A stretch of DNA of 64,000 nt, taken from the NCBI RefSeq assembly GCF_018812025.1, contig NC_063052.1, positions 30,705,951 through 30,769,950 of the forward strand, given 5' to 3'. The translations under genes were made by a program, and so were the position numbers. Shown here piece by piece: positions 1 to 46,603 of the stretch (its first letter is position 1; each line of letters opens with the position of its first letter). The DNA is from Megalobrama amblycephala. Lineage: Eukaryota; Chordata; Actinopteri; Cypriniformes; Xenocyprididae. The notes under the pieces were generated by a model, which saw nothing but the letters and a program-made list of their open reading frames with translations, was not told where the DNA came from and made no database searches.

Positions 1-208
1 ACTCTCATTGGGCCTCCAGTTGTTCATCTGATCTCTCCTCCGCCATTTTTACTGCACTATACTGCAGGAAACACACGCTAAAACAGCGGCTCGGCTGGGA
101 GCTTTCACACCCCACACACACACATGATCCAGATCCCCGATCCCGCGGTTTTACCGATGGTGTGCTGACAGATTCGGCTGGGTTTGGACTGATCCTGCGC
201 TCGTTCAG
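1..208 (+). other. hmgxb3: Probable non-coding first exon of hmgxb3 (5' UTR, possibly promoter-proximal)
   Basis: A GC-richer, non-repetitive stretch ends in a strong donor (CAG|GTAAGG at 208/209). It precedes the first coding exon, whose acceptor is at 2334. It contains CGCCATTTTT at 41-50, a good match to the YY1 core often found at or just after the start site of TATA-less genes; no TATA box is visible. An upstream ATG at 124 opens a 14-codon uORF ending at 168, with a second in-frame ATG at 157. The transcription start is probably near the window edge or just outside. Splice joining to exon 2 is inferred. Confidence 0.6.
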
Positions 209-534
209 GTAAGGCTTCAATAAGGCACGCGCTCATTGGCCGCAGTCAGTCAGTATCAGCACTCAACAACAACCGACATCACACACACACACGGGAGGGA
301 ATAAAACGCACTCTGACATGTCTGCACACACTCTTTGAGCATTTTAGCCGTGGTTTTATGCAAATAATTTGCAGTTAAAATCAGATATATGTATATATTT
401 GTATATGAAGCTGTTGAGTAGTGTCACGTGATACGTTTTTGTTGTTTACCTGCATCTGTTCCAGCTGTGTGTGTAACTAATGCTAACAAAACAGTGCCAA
501 CAAGTACCATGGCAGCATTTTTGTATATGTACCA

Positions 535-1030
535 TACACTGTAAAAAGTAACATGCTCCATCTACTCAATAAAATTGTAGCAACAGATTACAAGCAATAT
601 TATTAATAAAATTCAGCATATAAAAATTGAGTTAGAATTAATCAAATTAATTCCTTAAAAGTCAACCATTTAAAATGTGTAAAATTAGCAAACACCATTA
701 CAAAAACCCATAAACTGTCAAACTGCCCAACTAAATGAAACACTAATCACCATAATGGTGACCATTTTTTTCAATAAAATCAACATCAACATGTAAACCT
801 ATTAATTCTTGTGTTTCTCTTTGCTTCAGTGATTTTGCTTGTTATCATCAGCTATCTTCAATGTTCACAATAAAAAAAGAGAATTCATCTTTGATGTCTG
901 TCTGTTGATCAGATTTTTGTTTAAATTTTACTTAAATTTTACTTGTTTTAAATGGTTGGTAATAATATTGCTTGTAATCTGTTGCCAAAATTTTATGGAG
1001 TAGATATAGCGTATTACTTTTTACAGTGTA
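535..1030. mobile_element. Miniature inverted-repeat transposon, TACACTGTAAAAAGTA ends
   Basis: The left end TACACTGTAAAAAGTAAC is mirrored at the right end by ATTACTTTTTACAGTGTA. Further in, AACAGATTACAAGCAATATT is mirrored by AATATTGCTTGTAATCTGTT. The ends are flanked by or include TA, as in Tc1/mariner-type insertions. No coding capacity. Shorter relatives starting with ACTGTAA occur near 23510 and 30654. Confidence 0.7.
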
Positions 1031-1500
1031 GTAACACTATAGTATTCTCAGAAGTACGTTAGTGTCGTAAGTAATGTCAGGAAACCGGTTAAGAGCATGC
1101 ACACATAGATATTTAATCCCGAAATGAAAAAGAAAAGTAAAGAAAATACAATTTGGGAGAAAGAAAAAGACCAATAAGAAAATATTTATTTAGATTCTGT
1201 CTATTTATTTATAGGCATGCGTGGCATTGTTTTTCATGTAAATTAAACGTGTTTCCAGTAAAAATAAAAAGGTTTTATTCCCATTATCGTCTCACACTGA
1301 TTATTAAAGTTCATTATACACCTTCAGTTGCATAATTCATATTAATTAATTAACTTTTTTTTTAAATTGCATGTTTCATGACAGTTTATATATATGCATG
1401 CATGCATTATATTTTCATAACTATCACATTTAAGTCCAAATAGTGTCTAGAAACATGTTTATCTTTCATTCTCTATTTCTTGTTTTTGAGAAAGTATCAA

Positions 1501-2252
1501 AGGGTTAGTTCACCCAAAAATGAAAATTCTGTCATTAATTACTCACCCTCATGTCGTTCCACATCCGTAAGACCTTCATTCATCTTCGGAACACAAATTA
1601 AGATATTTTAGTTGAAATCCCATGGCTCCGTGAGGCCTTCATATCCAGCAATGACATTTCCTCTCTCAAGATCCATTAATGTACTAAAAACATATTTAAA
1701 TCAGTTTATGTGAGTACAGTGGTTCAATATTAATATTATAAAGCGATGAGAATATTTTTGTTGGCAAAAAAAACAACAAAAAAAACCGACTTATATAGTG
1801 ATGGCCGATTTCAAAACACTGCTTCAGGAAGCTTCGGAGCGTTATGAATCAGCGTGTCGAATCATGATTCGGATCGCGTGTCAAACTGCTGAAATCATGT
1901 GACTTTGACGCACCGAACAGCAGATTTGATACACTGATTCATTTGTGCTCCGAAGCTTCCTGAAGCAGTGTTTTGAAATCGGCCATCACTATATAAGTCA
2001 TTATTTTTTTATTTTTTTTGGCGTACCAAAAATTTTCTCTTCGCTTTATAATATTAATATTGAACCACTGTACTCACATGAACTGATTTAAATATGTTTT
2101 TAGTACATTAATTGATCTTGAGAGAGGAAATGCTAATGCTGGCTATGCAGGCCTCCTGGAGCCATGGGATTTCAACAAAAATATCTTAATTTGTGTTCTG
2201 AAGATGAACGAAGGTCTTACGGGTGTGGAATGGCATGAGGGTGAGTAATACA
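1501..2252. mobile_element. Palindromic TTAA-type miniature element, right end truncated
   Basis: It begins AGGGTTAGTTCACCCAAAAA after TCAA, a one-base variant of the TTAA seen at intact copies. The two arms fold back: TTCAAAACACTGCTTCAGGA near 1811 and its complement near 1959, and ACATATTTAAATCAG near 1689 with its complement near 2085. The terminal GGTGAACTAACCCT expected on the right is missing. A close copy lies at 46604-47341. Confidence 0.7.
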
Positions 2253-2336
2253 AAAAATTACTTTAAAAGGTTTGAATTTAAAGGTCTCTTCCCAGTTTAC
2301 ATCTTACTTTCATTCTCATTCCCTATTCTATTAGAG

Positions 2337-18172
<15,836 letters not shown>

Positions 18173-18501
18173 ATCAGGGACTGATTATCAGCAGGTTTAC
18201 TCAACAAAAACAATGGAAGTGTGCCTGGGAAGATGCCGAATAGGTTTTATTTAAGAGACGTGTGGAGAGAAACAGAAACTATGAGGATGTTTCGGAGCCT
18301 GAAAGGAATAATTCACGCAAAATTAAACTCTGTCGTCATTTATTCACCATCATGATGTTGGTGTTTAATCTGTGAAGCACAAAATGGTTTTTAAAGCACT
18401 CTCATGCAGCTCTTTTTCATATTCTTATGATTTGAGAAGAAAATGAATATAGCACACATTTACTGTTATGATACTAGATTAGTACTAGATACTGATTTTA
18501 A

Positions 18502-18783
18502 AGGGATAGTTCTCCCAAAAATGAAAATTCTGTCATAATTTGCTCACCCTCACAAAAGAAGATATTTTGAAGAATGTTGGGAATTAAAAAGTTGACGGGC
18601 CTCACTGACCTCCATTGTAGGTAAAAAATACTATGGAAGTGAATGGGGCCCATCAACTGTTTAATTCCTCAACATTCTTCAAAATATCTTCTTTTGTGTC
18701 CAGCGGAAGAAAGAAACTCCTACAGGTCTGGAACAACATAAGGGTAAATTACAAAAATTGTAATTTTGGGGTGAACTATCTCT
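18502..18783. mobile_element. TTAA-flanked miniature element
   Basis: The ends AGGGATAGTTCTCCCAAAAA and GGTGAACTATCTCT are flanked by TTAA at 18498-18501 and 18784-18787. Inner arms pair (AGAAGATATTTTGAAGAATG with CATTCTTCAAAATATCTTCT). About 280 bases, non-coding, 330 bases beyond the hmgxb3 stop, so it may lie in the transcript's 3' UTR. Confidence 0.8.
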
Positions 18784-18867
18784 TTAAGATTTATTTATTT
18801 TAATTGCATATAAAATTTAAATCCATTTGGATTAGTTTAAAAAAACTAATTAACTGCATAATAAACT

Positions 18868-19351
18868 ACGGAAGAGGATTAGGGCCAAGCAATAATAAAA
18901 AAATAAAACCATCTCGAGATTAAAGTTGTTAAATTTCGAGAAAAAACTCGTTAAATTTCGAGAGAAAAGTCGAGATAAAATGTTGAGAATAAAGTCATTA
19001 AATTATGAGAAAAAAGTTGTTAAATTACAAGAACAAATTTGTTTCGAATTTGTTCTCATAATTTAACGGCTTTTTTCTCATAATTTAATGACTTTATTCT
19101 CATAATTTAATGACTTTATTCTCAACATTTTATCGACTTTTTTCTCGAAATTTAACAAAATTTTTCTCATAATTTAACGAATTTGTTCTCGTAATTTAAC
19201 GACTTTTTTCTCGTAATTTAATGACTTTATTCTCAACATTTTATTTTGACTTTTTTCCCGAAATTTAACGAGTTTTTTCTCGAAATTTAACAACTTTAAT
19301 CTCGAGATGGTTTTATTTTTTTATTATTGCTTGGCCCTAATCCTCTTCCGT
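18868..19351. mobile_element. hAT-like miniature element with exact 8-bp target duplication
   Basis: The ends ACGGAAGAGGATTAGGGCCA and its exact complement are flanked by the direct repeat AATAAACT at 18860-18867 and 19352-19359. The 8-bp duplication is the hAT signature. The arms are near-perfect for over 60 bases. The interior is a degenerate tandem array of TTTAACGACTTTTTTCTCG-like units in both orientations. No coding capacity. Confidence 0.85.
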
Positions 19352-21088
19352 AATAAACTGTATAACTAATAAAATGTGACGCATATTTATCATTCATACA
19401 TAAATGAAACTGCATTTCCGTTAGTGAATGTGATTTAAATATATAACTATATGATTATTTATATATTTATCATCGATGTATACCATTTGTTTTAATCTTA
19501 TACATTTTAACAAATTAAATATTGCTACAGCTAGCCATATTTTACTTTATAATTTTTAACTGAATAAATGTAATTGTTTTTGGAATCAGCAGATTTATGT
19601 TGATTCTAAGGAATATTAATAAATGCATTTTGAGAATATAATTAAAATCAAATCAAATAGTTGCAATTAGTTAATAATAAACTATACCATGACTGTTTCA
19701 TTTATGTATGACTGACAAATATGCATCAGTTTATTAGTTTGTTAAAACGGTTTAATCCAAAATGAATGGATATTTTATATGCAATTAAAATACATAAAAT
19801 GTAAAATTACACTTTTTTTTTTTTTTTTTTTTGAGTGTATGGTGCTTTTTAAAGCCTATATAAATCACCACTCACTCTCATTGTATGAAAAAAAGCAGCG
19901 TGAACATATACTTCTGTGTAAAATACATGTTTGGAACAACATGAGGGTGAGTAAATGATGCCAGAAGTTTAACTTTCCTTTAAAAATAACTGTCTCTCTG
20001 ACTGTGTGTCTTGATCTTCTGACATGTTAATGATTGTTGTAAATAAGAAGCATTTTATTGCCCAGAGAAAAGTGAAACCCACTACAGGCGGAAAACCAAC
20101 AGTATTTATTTTCGTTTCATATTTTAACAGCTTTTTCATGCATAGAAATACTCTTTGACAAGTTGAAGTATTTATTGAGTGCATTTTGATCTGACATGAC
20201 AGAATCAGACTCAAATATAAGTTTGTGTTTGACTTGATCACTCGAGCAGCAGCTGAATCCACTGACACCGAGTGACCTCACGGTCGCTCTCAATAAACTG
20301 AATTTCACTGATAAAAGCAAGATCATGTGACATTTGCATGCTTTATTAGTAGCTTTTGGTAGCGAAACTAAAATATACAGATCTGTAGATATCCATGGTG
20401 CAGAATTCATTAATGAGAGCATCATGGGAACTATTAATATACATAAAGATGTGCATATAGATAATTTACATATAGATAAGCGCTCAGAAAGACATCATTA
20501 TGATTTTGAAATCTCATATAATTCAACTTAAAACAATAAAAAATTTTTGCATAAGAATAAAGGTAAAAAAAGGATAAAATATAAACATAAACATATGGCA
20601 GTTTGTGCTTTGAGGAAAAAAAAAAAAAAATCACATTTTTTAAGCAACCTAAAGTTACTCTGGCAGTGTGTGTCTGATGCTACGATTTGCTTTGAGAACC
20701 ATTTCAAATGATTAAGAAACTCAGAACAAAACTCACAATTTTTGAGTTTGACGAAAGTAATAATTTAAAAAAAAAAAATTCCATTCAGCTTTAAACATTT
20801 CCGCCATATAAATGCATTTCCTTCGGGTTTACACTGCAAATAATAATAATAATAAAAAAGATTTTTGCCTTGTTTTCCCATTACAAATATCTCATTCTTA
20901 AGTAATTTTGCTTCTCAAGTAAATGGACCTTGATTTATGATATTAAGTTTTGCTTTCTGAAAAAATGTCAATATCAAAATGAAGTGAGTTTATGCTTGGA
21001 AAAAAAAAAAAAAATCTGTCATTGTGGTCAGAAAAATAAACTCAGTTCAAAGGGAAAAGATTATTTTTTTCTGATCCAACTGACATTT

Positions 21089-21292
21089 TGGCAACACTTT
21101 ACAATAAAGTCTCATTTGTTAACATTAGTTAATGCATTACTAACAATCAGCAATATATTTGACAGCATTTACTAACCTTTACTAAATGTTAGTTAATAAA
21201 AATGTTCATGTTCATGTTAGTTCACAGTTAATGCAACTATTGATCTTAAAAATGTAATAGTAAATGTTAACAAATGAAACCTTATTGTAAAA
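21089..21292. mobile_element. Miniature element of the GGCAACACTTTACAATAA type
   Basis: The left end GCAACACTTTACAATAAAGT is mirrored by ACCTTATTGTAAAATG, with TTAACATTAGTTAATGCATT phrases inside. Relatives are at 29441-29742 (GTAACACTTTATAATAAGGT) and 54711-54998 (GTAACACTTTAAAATAAGGT). Confidence 0.6.
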
Positions 21293-22654
21293 TGTTATTT
21301 TTTAAGTGATATTTTTTAAGCAAAAACTCAATTTTGATACATTTTTTCAGTAAACAATAAACAAGTAATTTTTCTTCATAAGTAAATGTATCTTGATTTA
21401 AGAATGTTTTGAAATTGGTACTTGAGAACAAGTCAAAAATACTGAAGAAGAACATCTTTCAGTGTAAATATCCATATTAAAAAGAAATGAAACTTGTCTA
21501 CCTTTCATTTTACGTTACAGGAAAGAGCAAATGGTTTTTCTTCCTAAAATGGTTTCTGTGCGGTCGTCGGTCATTGTTTTTCTCGCTATTTCTAACGCTT
21601 TTTAAGGTTGTGGGTTAATGAGAATGCGTATAACCTTTGACCCACAGCTATCTGCAGAAATAAGGCAACGATCGGTCCACATTATTGCACCAACAGTATG
21701 TCAATATTTCACCCGCTGGAGACGTGAATCTGTCCTCCGAACCTGCGCTGACCTCGCGCTATCACTCCAAAGCACCGCAATCTCCGCGGGAAGCAATAAA
21801 ATACTATGTTTTCCTACAAGGATTGAGTAAGAACTAGAGCAGGAGACAAACTGACAGCTCACAGAGCAGATGAATCATTTCATATCTGACCTTTGACCTC
21901 CACTGATCCTGCTTGAAACGCAAACCCGAGCTGACGCCCCGATTAGGAGAGTTACGTGTGATGCAGATGCACATCGTGTTTGTTTGTTTGTGAGTTTGTT
22001 CAATGATTGCAAAAGTACAAAGTGGAAGTGAAACACACAGCATTTGCAAATATAATATTTCTCTTGATAAAATGCTGAACACGCTGCTTTTCAACCTCGA
22101 CAACCGAGAAGTTCAAGTAACAAAAAAAGACACGTTTACCAAAAAGGCATGTCGCACGACAAGCAAATCCGAGGTGTGGAGTTTTTCCACTCTTGCTCTT
22201 CGCAGAGAAGTGAAACCAGTTCATGTTCAAACAACACGCTTAATCTTAGAAGACAAACTCGAGAGTGTTTACATGATCGTTCAAGCAGAGCAACAAAATC
22301 GGTGCGTGTAAATCACACCGAGACTGTGTTTGATGACTATGGAAGCCTGTTTTTTAGGTAACTGCGACTAATCGAACAATTCTGACTATTTTTCTCATAA
22401 ACTTGGAATTACGAGAGAAAAAGTCAGAATTGTGTGATCTGAACTCGCAATTGCAAGAAAAACAAAGTCATCATTGTGAGATATAAACTCGCGGTTGTGA
22501 GAAAAAAGTCGCAGTTTCTTTTTTATTCTGTGGCGGATACAAGCTTCCACAGATAGCATGAATGTAGGCGCTTCAGATCTCTGTTGACGTGTGTGTGTGT
22601 CTGCTACTATTATTGACGTACAGAAAGAAGATCTGGCAGTTAGTTATGCCGAAC

Positions 22655-41957
<19,303 letters not shown>

Positions 41958-43040
41958 CTCAGAGCGGCTCCTGTTCAATAGTTTATCAGTCTTCAGTGTC
42001 TCAGAGGAAATAAGGACTGATCCTTTGGTCCTTCAACACAGACTTCTCATTTCTGTCTGACAGGATATGACAACAGCGGGAAATCAGCTGACTGAGCAAT
42101 AATCCTAGAGACTGAATTAAAAATAAACAATTCGTAGAAAAAGTCTATTAGCGAGTTCAAAAACGATGTAAATCATTCATCAAAATCAAAATAAACCAAT
42201 TATGAAAAATCAAAATCACACACTGCAAACAATTATTAATTTTTTTTTAGTAAAAATATCTAAACATTCCTAAATCAAGATATATTTACTTCAGACGCAA
42301 GTCTTGCTTTCTGGAAAAAAATTATAAAATTAAGTAGGTTTTTGCTTAAAACATGAATAAAATATGTACAAATGGGGTCAGAAAATGAACTGTTCACCTG
42401 AGTGTCAGTGAAGCTCCAAAGATCCAGATGAGAAGATCTTCATCAAACCTTCTGTTGCGTGTCTCGATAATCTCCAATCTGAAGCTCAAGCTGAGGCAGA
42501 CAAATGGTCACACTCCTCCAATGCCGCATGGGATTTCCATCTACACCGCGGTACTCAACTGAAACGAATGCGAATCCTGAGCACAGAGTACTGCGGGAGT
42601 TTTGGGAGTCTGTCCGTGACCTCTTGAACAAAACCGTCCAGTGTTCGGACAGCCTCATGATCGGTGCGGTGAACATCAGTGTTTAGATGTGAAAAACAGG
42701 CCATCAACAGCTTCTTTTAATATCGCATGAAGAAAGACTGCTGTATTTGCCGCCCGACTGAGTAGATAATTGATTTTGTTCACTTTATGGCTTTTTTTCT
42801 GTTGCTTTTGTTTGGACTACGATGGAGGCTTTGAAGAAGGAAATACATGATTTTTTAGTGCAAGGTTTTCAGTATTATGTACTGAAATCAGTTCATATAG
42901 ATCCTGATGACAAAGGATTTACCCTCTGATATTTGCCTAGAACATTACAGGTTTTGTTCATTTTTGGAAATGTTCAGCAGTGTTATTTTAGCATAGCCTT
43001 TTATGTTATATAATTTATTATTAATATAGTTTATTTATTA
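41958..43040. promoter_or_regulatory. csf1ra: csf1ra upstream region (probable 5' UTR/promoter side)
   Basis: Immediately 5' of the csf1ra start codon on the minus strand. The 42400-42760 part is less AT-rich than its surroundings and has no recognised repeat. A 77-codon open frame at 42676-42443 shows no family. A non-coding first exon or promoter would be expected here, but no TATA box or definite splice donor can be supported. Confidence 0.3.
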
Positions 43041-43179
43041 GGTCACAAGTTCAACTGCTCATTAACACAGATATCTAAACTAATCACATGGCAGCAACTC
43101 TATGCATTTAGGCATGTAGACATGGTCAATCTGCTGAAGTTCAAGCTGAGCATCAGAATAGTGAAGAAAAGTGATTTAA

Positions 43180-44270
43180 AGGGTTAGTTCAACCAAAAAT
43201 GAAAATTCTGTCATTAATTACTCGTTTCACACCCGTAAGTCCTTCGTTCATCTTCGGAACACAAATAAAGACATTTTAATGAAATCTGCAAGCTTTCAGT
43301 CCCTCCATTGGAAGCAATGCAATTTACAAATTCAAGGTCCAGAACAATAGGAAAGACATCATTAAAGTAATCTACACTCTAAAAAATGCTGGGTTAAAAA
43401 CAACCCAAGTTGGGTTGAAAATGGACAAACCCAGCAATTGTGTTGTTTTAACCCAGCGGTAGGGTTAAATGTTTGCCCAACCTGCTGGGTAGTTTTATTT
43501 AACTCAACTATTGTTTAAAAATTACTGTATTGCTTAATTAAAATTAACCCAAAGTATGTTGGAAATGAACATTTATTAATGTTCAATGAATAATTATTAA
43601 ACAATAAACATTTATTAAATTGCTTATTAATAAATGTATATTAATAAACTATTAAACCATTAAATTTATATTAATAAAATATTAAAGCTTATTAATAAAC
43701 ATTCACCTTTTGTCTATTATTGTTGCCTCTAATTGCATCTGGTTTTTAATTTCCCAACTATTTTGGGTTCATTTTAAGCTAGCCATATAGCAATTTTTAA
43801 ACAATAGCTGGTTTAAATAAAACTACCCAGCAGGTTGGGCAAACATTTAACCCAACCGCTGGGTTAAAACTACCCAATTGCTGGGTTTGTCCATTTTCAA
43901 CCCAACTTGGGTTGTTTTTAACCCAGCATTTTTTAGAGTGTATGTGGTCAGTGCTTTAACCTCAACTTTATGAAGCGATGCAAGTGGTGCTATGTTTGTG
44001 CAAAAAAACATAATTTACCTCTATATTTACAAAATACTATCCAAAGCACGTTCACAGAACAACTTCAGGTCTTGAGTCAATAAAACACGTATGCAGCGTA
44101 GTGCCCTACTGGATTGCAGGTCAATATTTTCAGAAATAAAGCGGTAAATTATGTTTTTTTGTGCAAATAAAGCATTTGCGTTACTTCATAAAGTTGAGGT
44201 TAAACCACTGGAGTCACATGGATTACTTTAACCCTATCAGAAAATTTTTATTTGAAAGTGAACTGATCCT
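43180..44270. mobile_element. TTAA-flanked element inserted in the Tc1 copy and itself interrupted
   Basis: The ends AGGGTTAGTTCAACCAAAAA and GAAAGTGAACTGATCCT are flanked by TTAA at 43176-43179 and 44271-44274. The arms pair (TTTATGAAGCGATGCAAGTG region with its complement near 44180-44210). The middle is occupied by the independent element at 43373-43942. Confidence 0.8.
43373..43942. mobile_element. TA-flanked miniature element with CACTCTAAAAAATGCTGGG ends
   Basis: The ends TACACTCTAAAAAATGCTGG and CCAGCATTTTTTAGAGTGTA are exact inverse repeats, extending inward as GGGTTAAAAACAACCCAAGT and beyond for about 100 bases. TA is at both boundaries. The centre is AT-rich with TTATTAATAAA repeats. 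It is the innermost layer of a three-level nest. Confidence 0.85.
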
Positions 44271-44506
44271 TTAAGTGACTTTGAATGTGGCATTGCTGTT
44301 GGTGCCAGATGGGCTGGTATTCTGGAGTATTTCAGAAACTGCTGATCTACTGGGATTTTCACACACAACCATCTTTAGAGTACAGCGAATGGTCCAAACA
44401 AGTGTGAGTATATCCAGTGAGTGGCAGTTCTGAGGGTGAAAATGCCTTGTTGATGCCAGAGGTCAGAGGAGAATGACCAGACTGGTTCAAGATGATATAA
44501 ACCAGA

Positions 44507-45567
44507 GCCGGGAACACTTCCTATAACACCCTTGTTAAATCGTAAGAAGAATGGCAATTCAATGTTTAAATATAAAATAATGTCTTATTTTAATTTTTAA
44601 ATTAAAATGTACTTTAAATATGAAACTAACACTGCCAGTAGGTGGCAGCAAGTCACTGTCTTGACTCGTGAGTCATTCATGATTCAACCGATTTTCCGAT
44701 TCATTCAGGAACGAAGCAAGCGACTGTCATTATTGAATGGATCATTGAATCATAAACTGATTCATTCAAAAAGTGGAATTTTCATTGGCGAAATAAAGAA
44801 AAAACAAACAATATTGTCAATAATATTAATATTTATCCCAAGGTTACCGTAGTCAGCCAAATCCGGTCTGCATCCAGATCAGCTGGTGGACCTGTAGCAA
44901 GGCACGACAACAACACAGCCCTGAATGTAAGCAGAGATCCTGTCAACTATCCCCGGGTGAAGGCAGTTCTTACCAAAGACCACAAGAACCAGTCCTCTGC
45001 ACAGATCTAAGACTCCAGATTCCACACTGGAGTGATGAATCCGATCTTAAAGCAAAGGGAACTAGATGAAATATCTGAATGCTACCAATCCTGATCTGAA
45101 TTCTGACTTGTGATGCAACCTGAATCATAATCAAACCGTGTTCGTTCATTGGCCGGAGGAGAACTGAGTCTGGTTTCTCCCAAGGTTTTTCTGTCACCTG
45201 ATGGAGTTTGGATTTCTTGCCACTGTCACCTCTAGCTTGCTTATTTTGTGGAAACTTAATATTCAACAATATTATTGATTTGACTGCACTGACACAATAG
45301 GATGGGAACTAAACTGAGCTTGATGATGACATCACTGTTTTCCACAGAACTGAAAATGAACTAATTTAATAATAGATTCTCCTTACAATGGAACTGAATC
45401 AACACTGAACTGACTTCAGCTGAACTGACACGATTTTCTTTAGAGCTAATGTACAGCCAAAATAAATCATTGAATCATTTTCCTGTTATCATCACTGTGA
45501 AGCTGCTTTGAATCAATCTGTATTGTATAAAGAGCTATAGAAATAAAGGTGACTTCACTTGACTAGA
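44507..45567. mobile_element. Retroelement-like insertion between Tc1 pieces
   Basis: Includes a repeated unit at 44570-44775 (GCCAGTAGGTGGCAGCAAGT) shared with 47580-48225. From 44840 onward come GTCTGGTTTCTCCCAAGGTT, CTGTCACCTGATGGAGTTTG and a tail with GTATTGTATAAAGAGCTATA and GAAATAAAGGTGACTTCACT, phrases recurring near 38900 and 15460. It looks like the 3' end of a fish LINE or dependent SINE; family not assigned. Confidence 0.5.
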
Positions 45568-46603
45568 AAGGCAACAGTAACTCAAATAAGCACTCAGAGA
45601 AGAGCATCTCTGAATGCACAACATGTTGAATCCTGAAGCAGAAGACACACCGGTGCCACTACAGGCTATAATTCACACAGACTCACCAAAACCGGACAAC
45701 AGAAGATTGGAAAAATGTTGTCTGGTCTGATGAGTCTGGATTTCTGCTGCGACATTCAGATGGTAGAGTCAGAATTTGGCATGAACAACATGAAAGAATG
45801 GATCCTTGTATCAACGGTTCAGGCTGCTGGTGGTGTAATGGTGTGGAGGATGTTTTCTTGGCTCATTTGTGCCCCTTAGTACCAATTGAGCATCATTTAA
45901 ATGCCACAGCCTATTGAGATAGTTGCTAACCATGTTCATTCCTTTATGCCTACAGTTATTTCCAGGTAGAAAAATTAGGGCTTCAACGTAAACCTATTTC
46001 AGTTAGCTGCAAAGGCAACATTTCAATTTCAGCTTGATTTCAGTTAACAAAAATGCTTTCAATAGTTTCAGTTTCATTTCATTGTAATAACCCTGATGCT
46101 GAGTTATGATGAGTTACAATAAACCGATACTTTTTATCAAAACAGTTTCTCAGAGACAGCAATATCGCTAAATTAAGAGCAAATGGAGACTTTTGCTGAA
46201 GTCTGTTGTTTCTGGGGCAAAGTTGATAATGCAAAGTGTAACTAATATCTCCATTAGCTCTCTTAAGCCGTGACAGAACAACCTCTTATATTGTTGTTCC
46301 AAGGTTGCTGCAAATTTAATGCTTTTAAAGACCTTTTTAAGACCTGAAGAAATAAAAATTAATACCTTACCATACAGGTGTGCAGTACTGACCAAAAAAA
46401 TTATATCTCGATGTTTTCAAAGTTGTTTCAAACATTGCTGATTATATGATAATTTGCTGACTGTGTTTTTTTTGTGCTGGTACCATGGCTGGTTTAGGCC
46501 TGTTGTGGACGGCTGACTCATGACGACATTCATATTACTCATAATCTATGCGGTGGTTAGTTCACAGTATTAACAGAAATAGTAAAAATATTTGCCACCT
46601 TAA

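Larger units (their letters stand above)
209..2334 (+). other. hmgxb3: hmgxb3 first intron, two miniature transposons
   Basis: The interval between the first-exon donor and the coding-exon acceptor holds an inverted-repeat element at 535-1030 and a large palindromic element at 1501-2252. The rest is AT-rich sequence without recognisable features. The second element ends only about 80 bases before the acceptor of the first coding exon. Confidence 0.6.
18173..22654. other. Convergent intergenic region between hmgxb3 and csf1ra, both 3' UTRs inside
   Basis: Holds the TTAA element 18502-18783, the hAT-like element 18868-19351, a TTAA-family remnant at about 19858-19983, a miniature element at 21089-21292, and a GAGAAAAAGTC-type repeat at about 22385-22520. 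Candidate poly(A) signals: ATTAAA at 18322 for hmgxb3, and on the minus strand AATAAA at 22527-22522 for csf1ra. 21580-22370 is non-repetitive and may be csf1ra 3' UTR. Open frames there have no family resemblance. Confidence 0.5.
43040..45980 (+). mobile_element. Degenerate Tc1-like transposon split by two later insertions
   Basis: Three pieces in one order and orientation: 43040-43179 (CACATGGCAGCAACTC, GGCATGTAGACATGGTCA), 44271-44506 (GTGACTTTGAATGTGGCATT, ACTGCTGATCTACTGGGATT, GGTCAGAGGAGAATGACCAG) and 45568-45980 (GAAAGGCAACAGTAACTCAA, AAGATTGGAAAAATGTTG, GATGAGTCTGGATTTCTGCT). Together they read as the 5' and middle part of a Tc1 transposase gene. The gaps are filled by a TTAA element and by retroelement-like sequence. 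The open frame is broken repeatedly; no active product. Confidence 0.75.

Noticed and set aside
22000..22311. Open frames on both strands (up to 102 codons) downstream of csf1ra
   Set aside because: No conserved motif, no plausible splice partners, and the position fits the csf1ra 3' UTR.
42443..42676. 77-codon open frame upstream of csf1ra
   Set aside because: No recognisable domain; could be part of a 5' exon but not supported as a protein.
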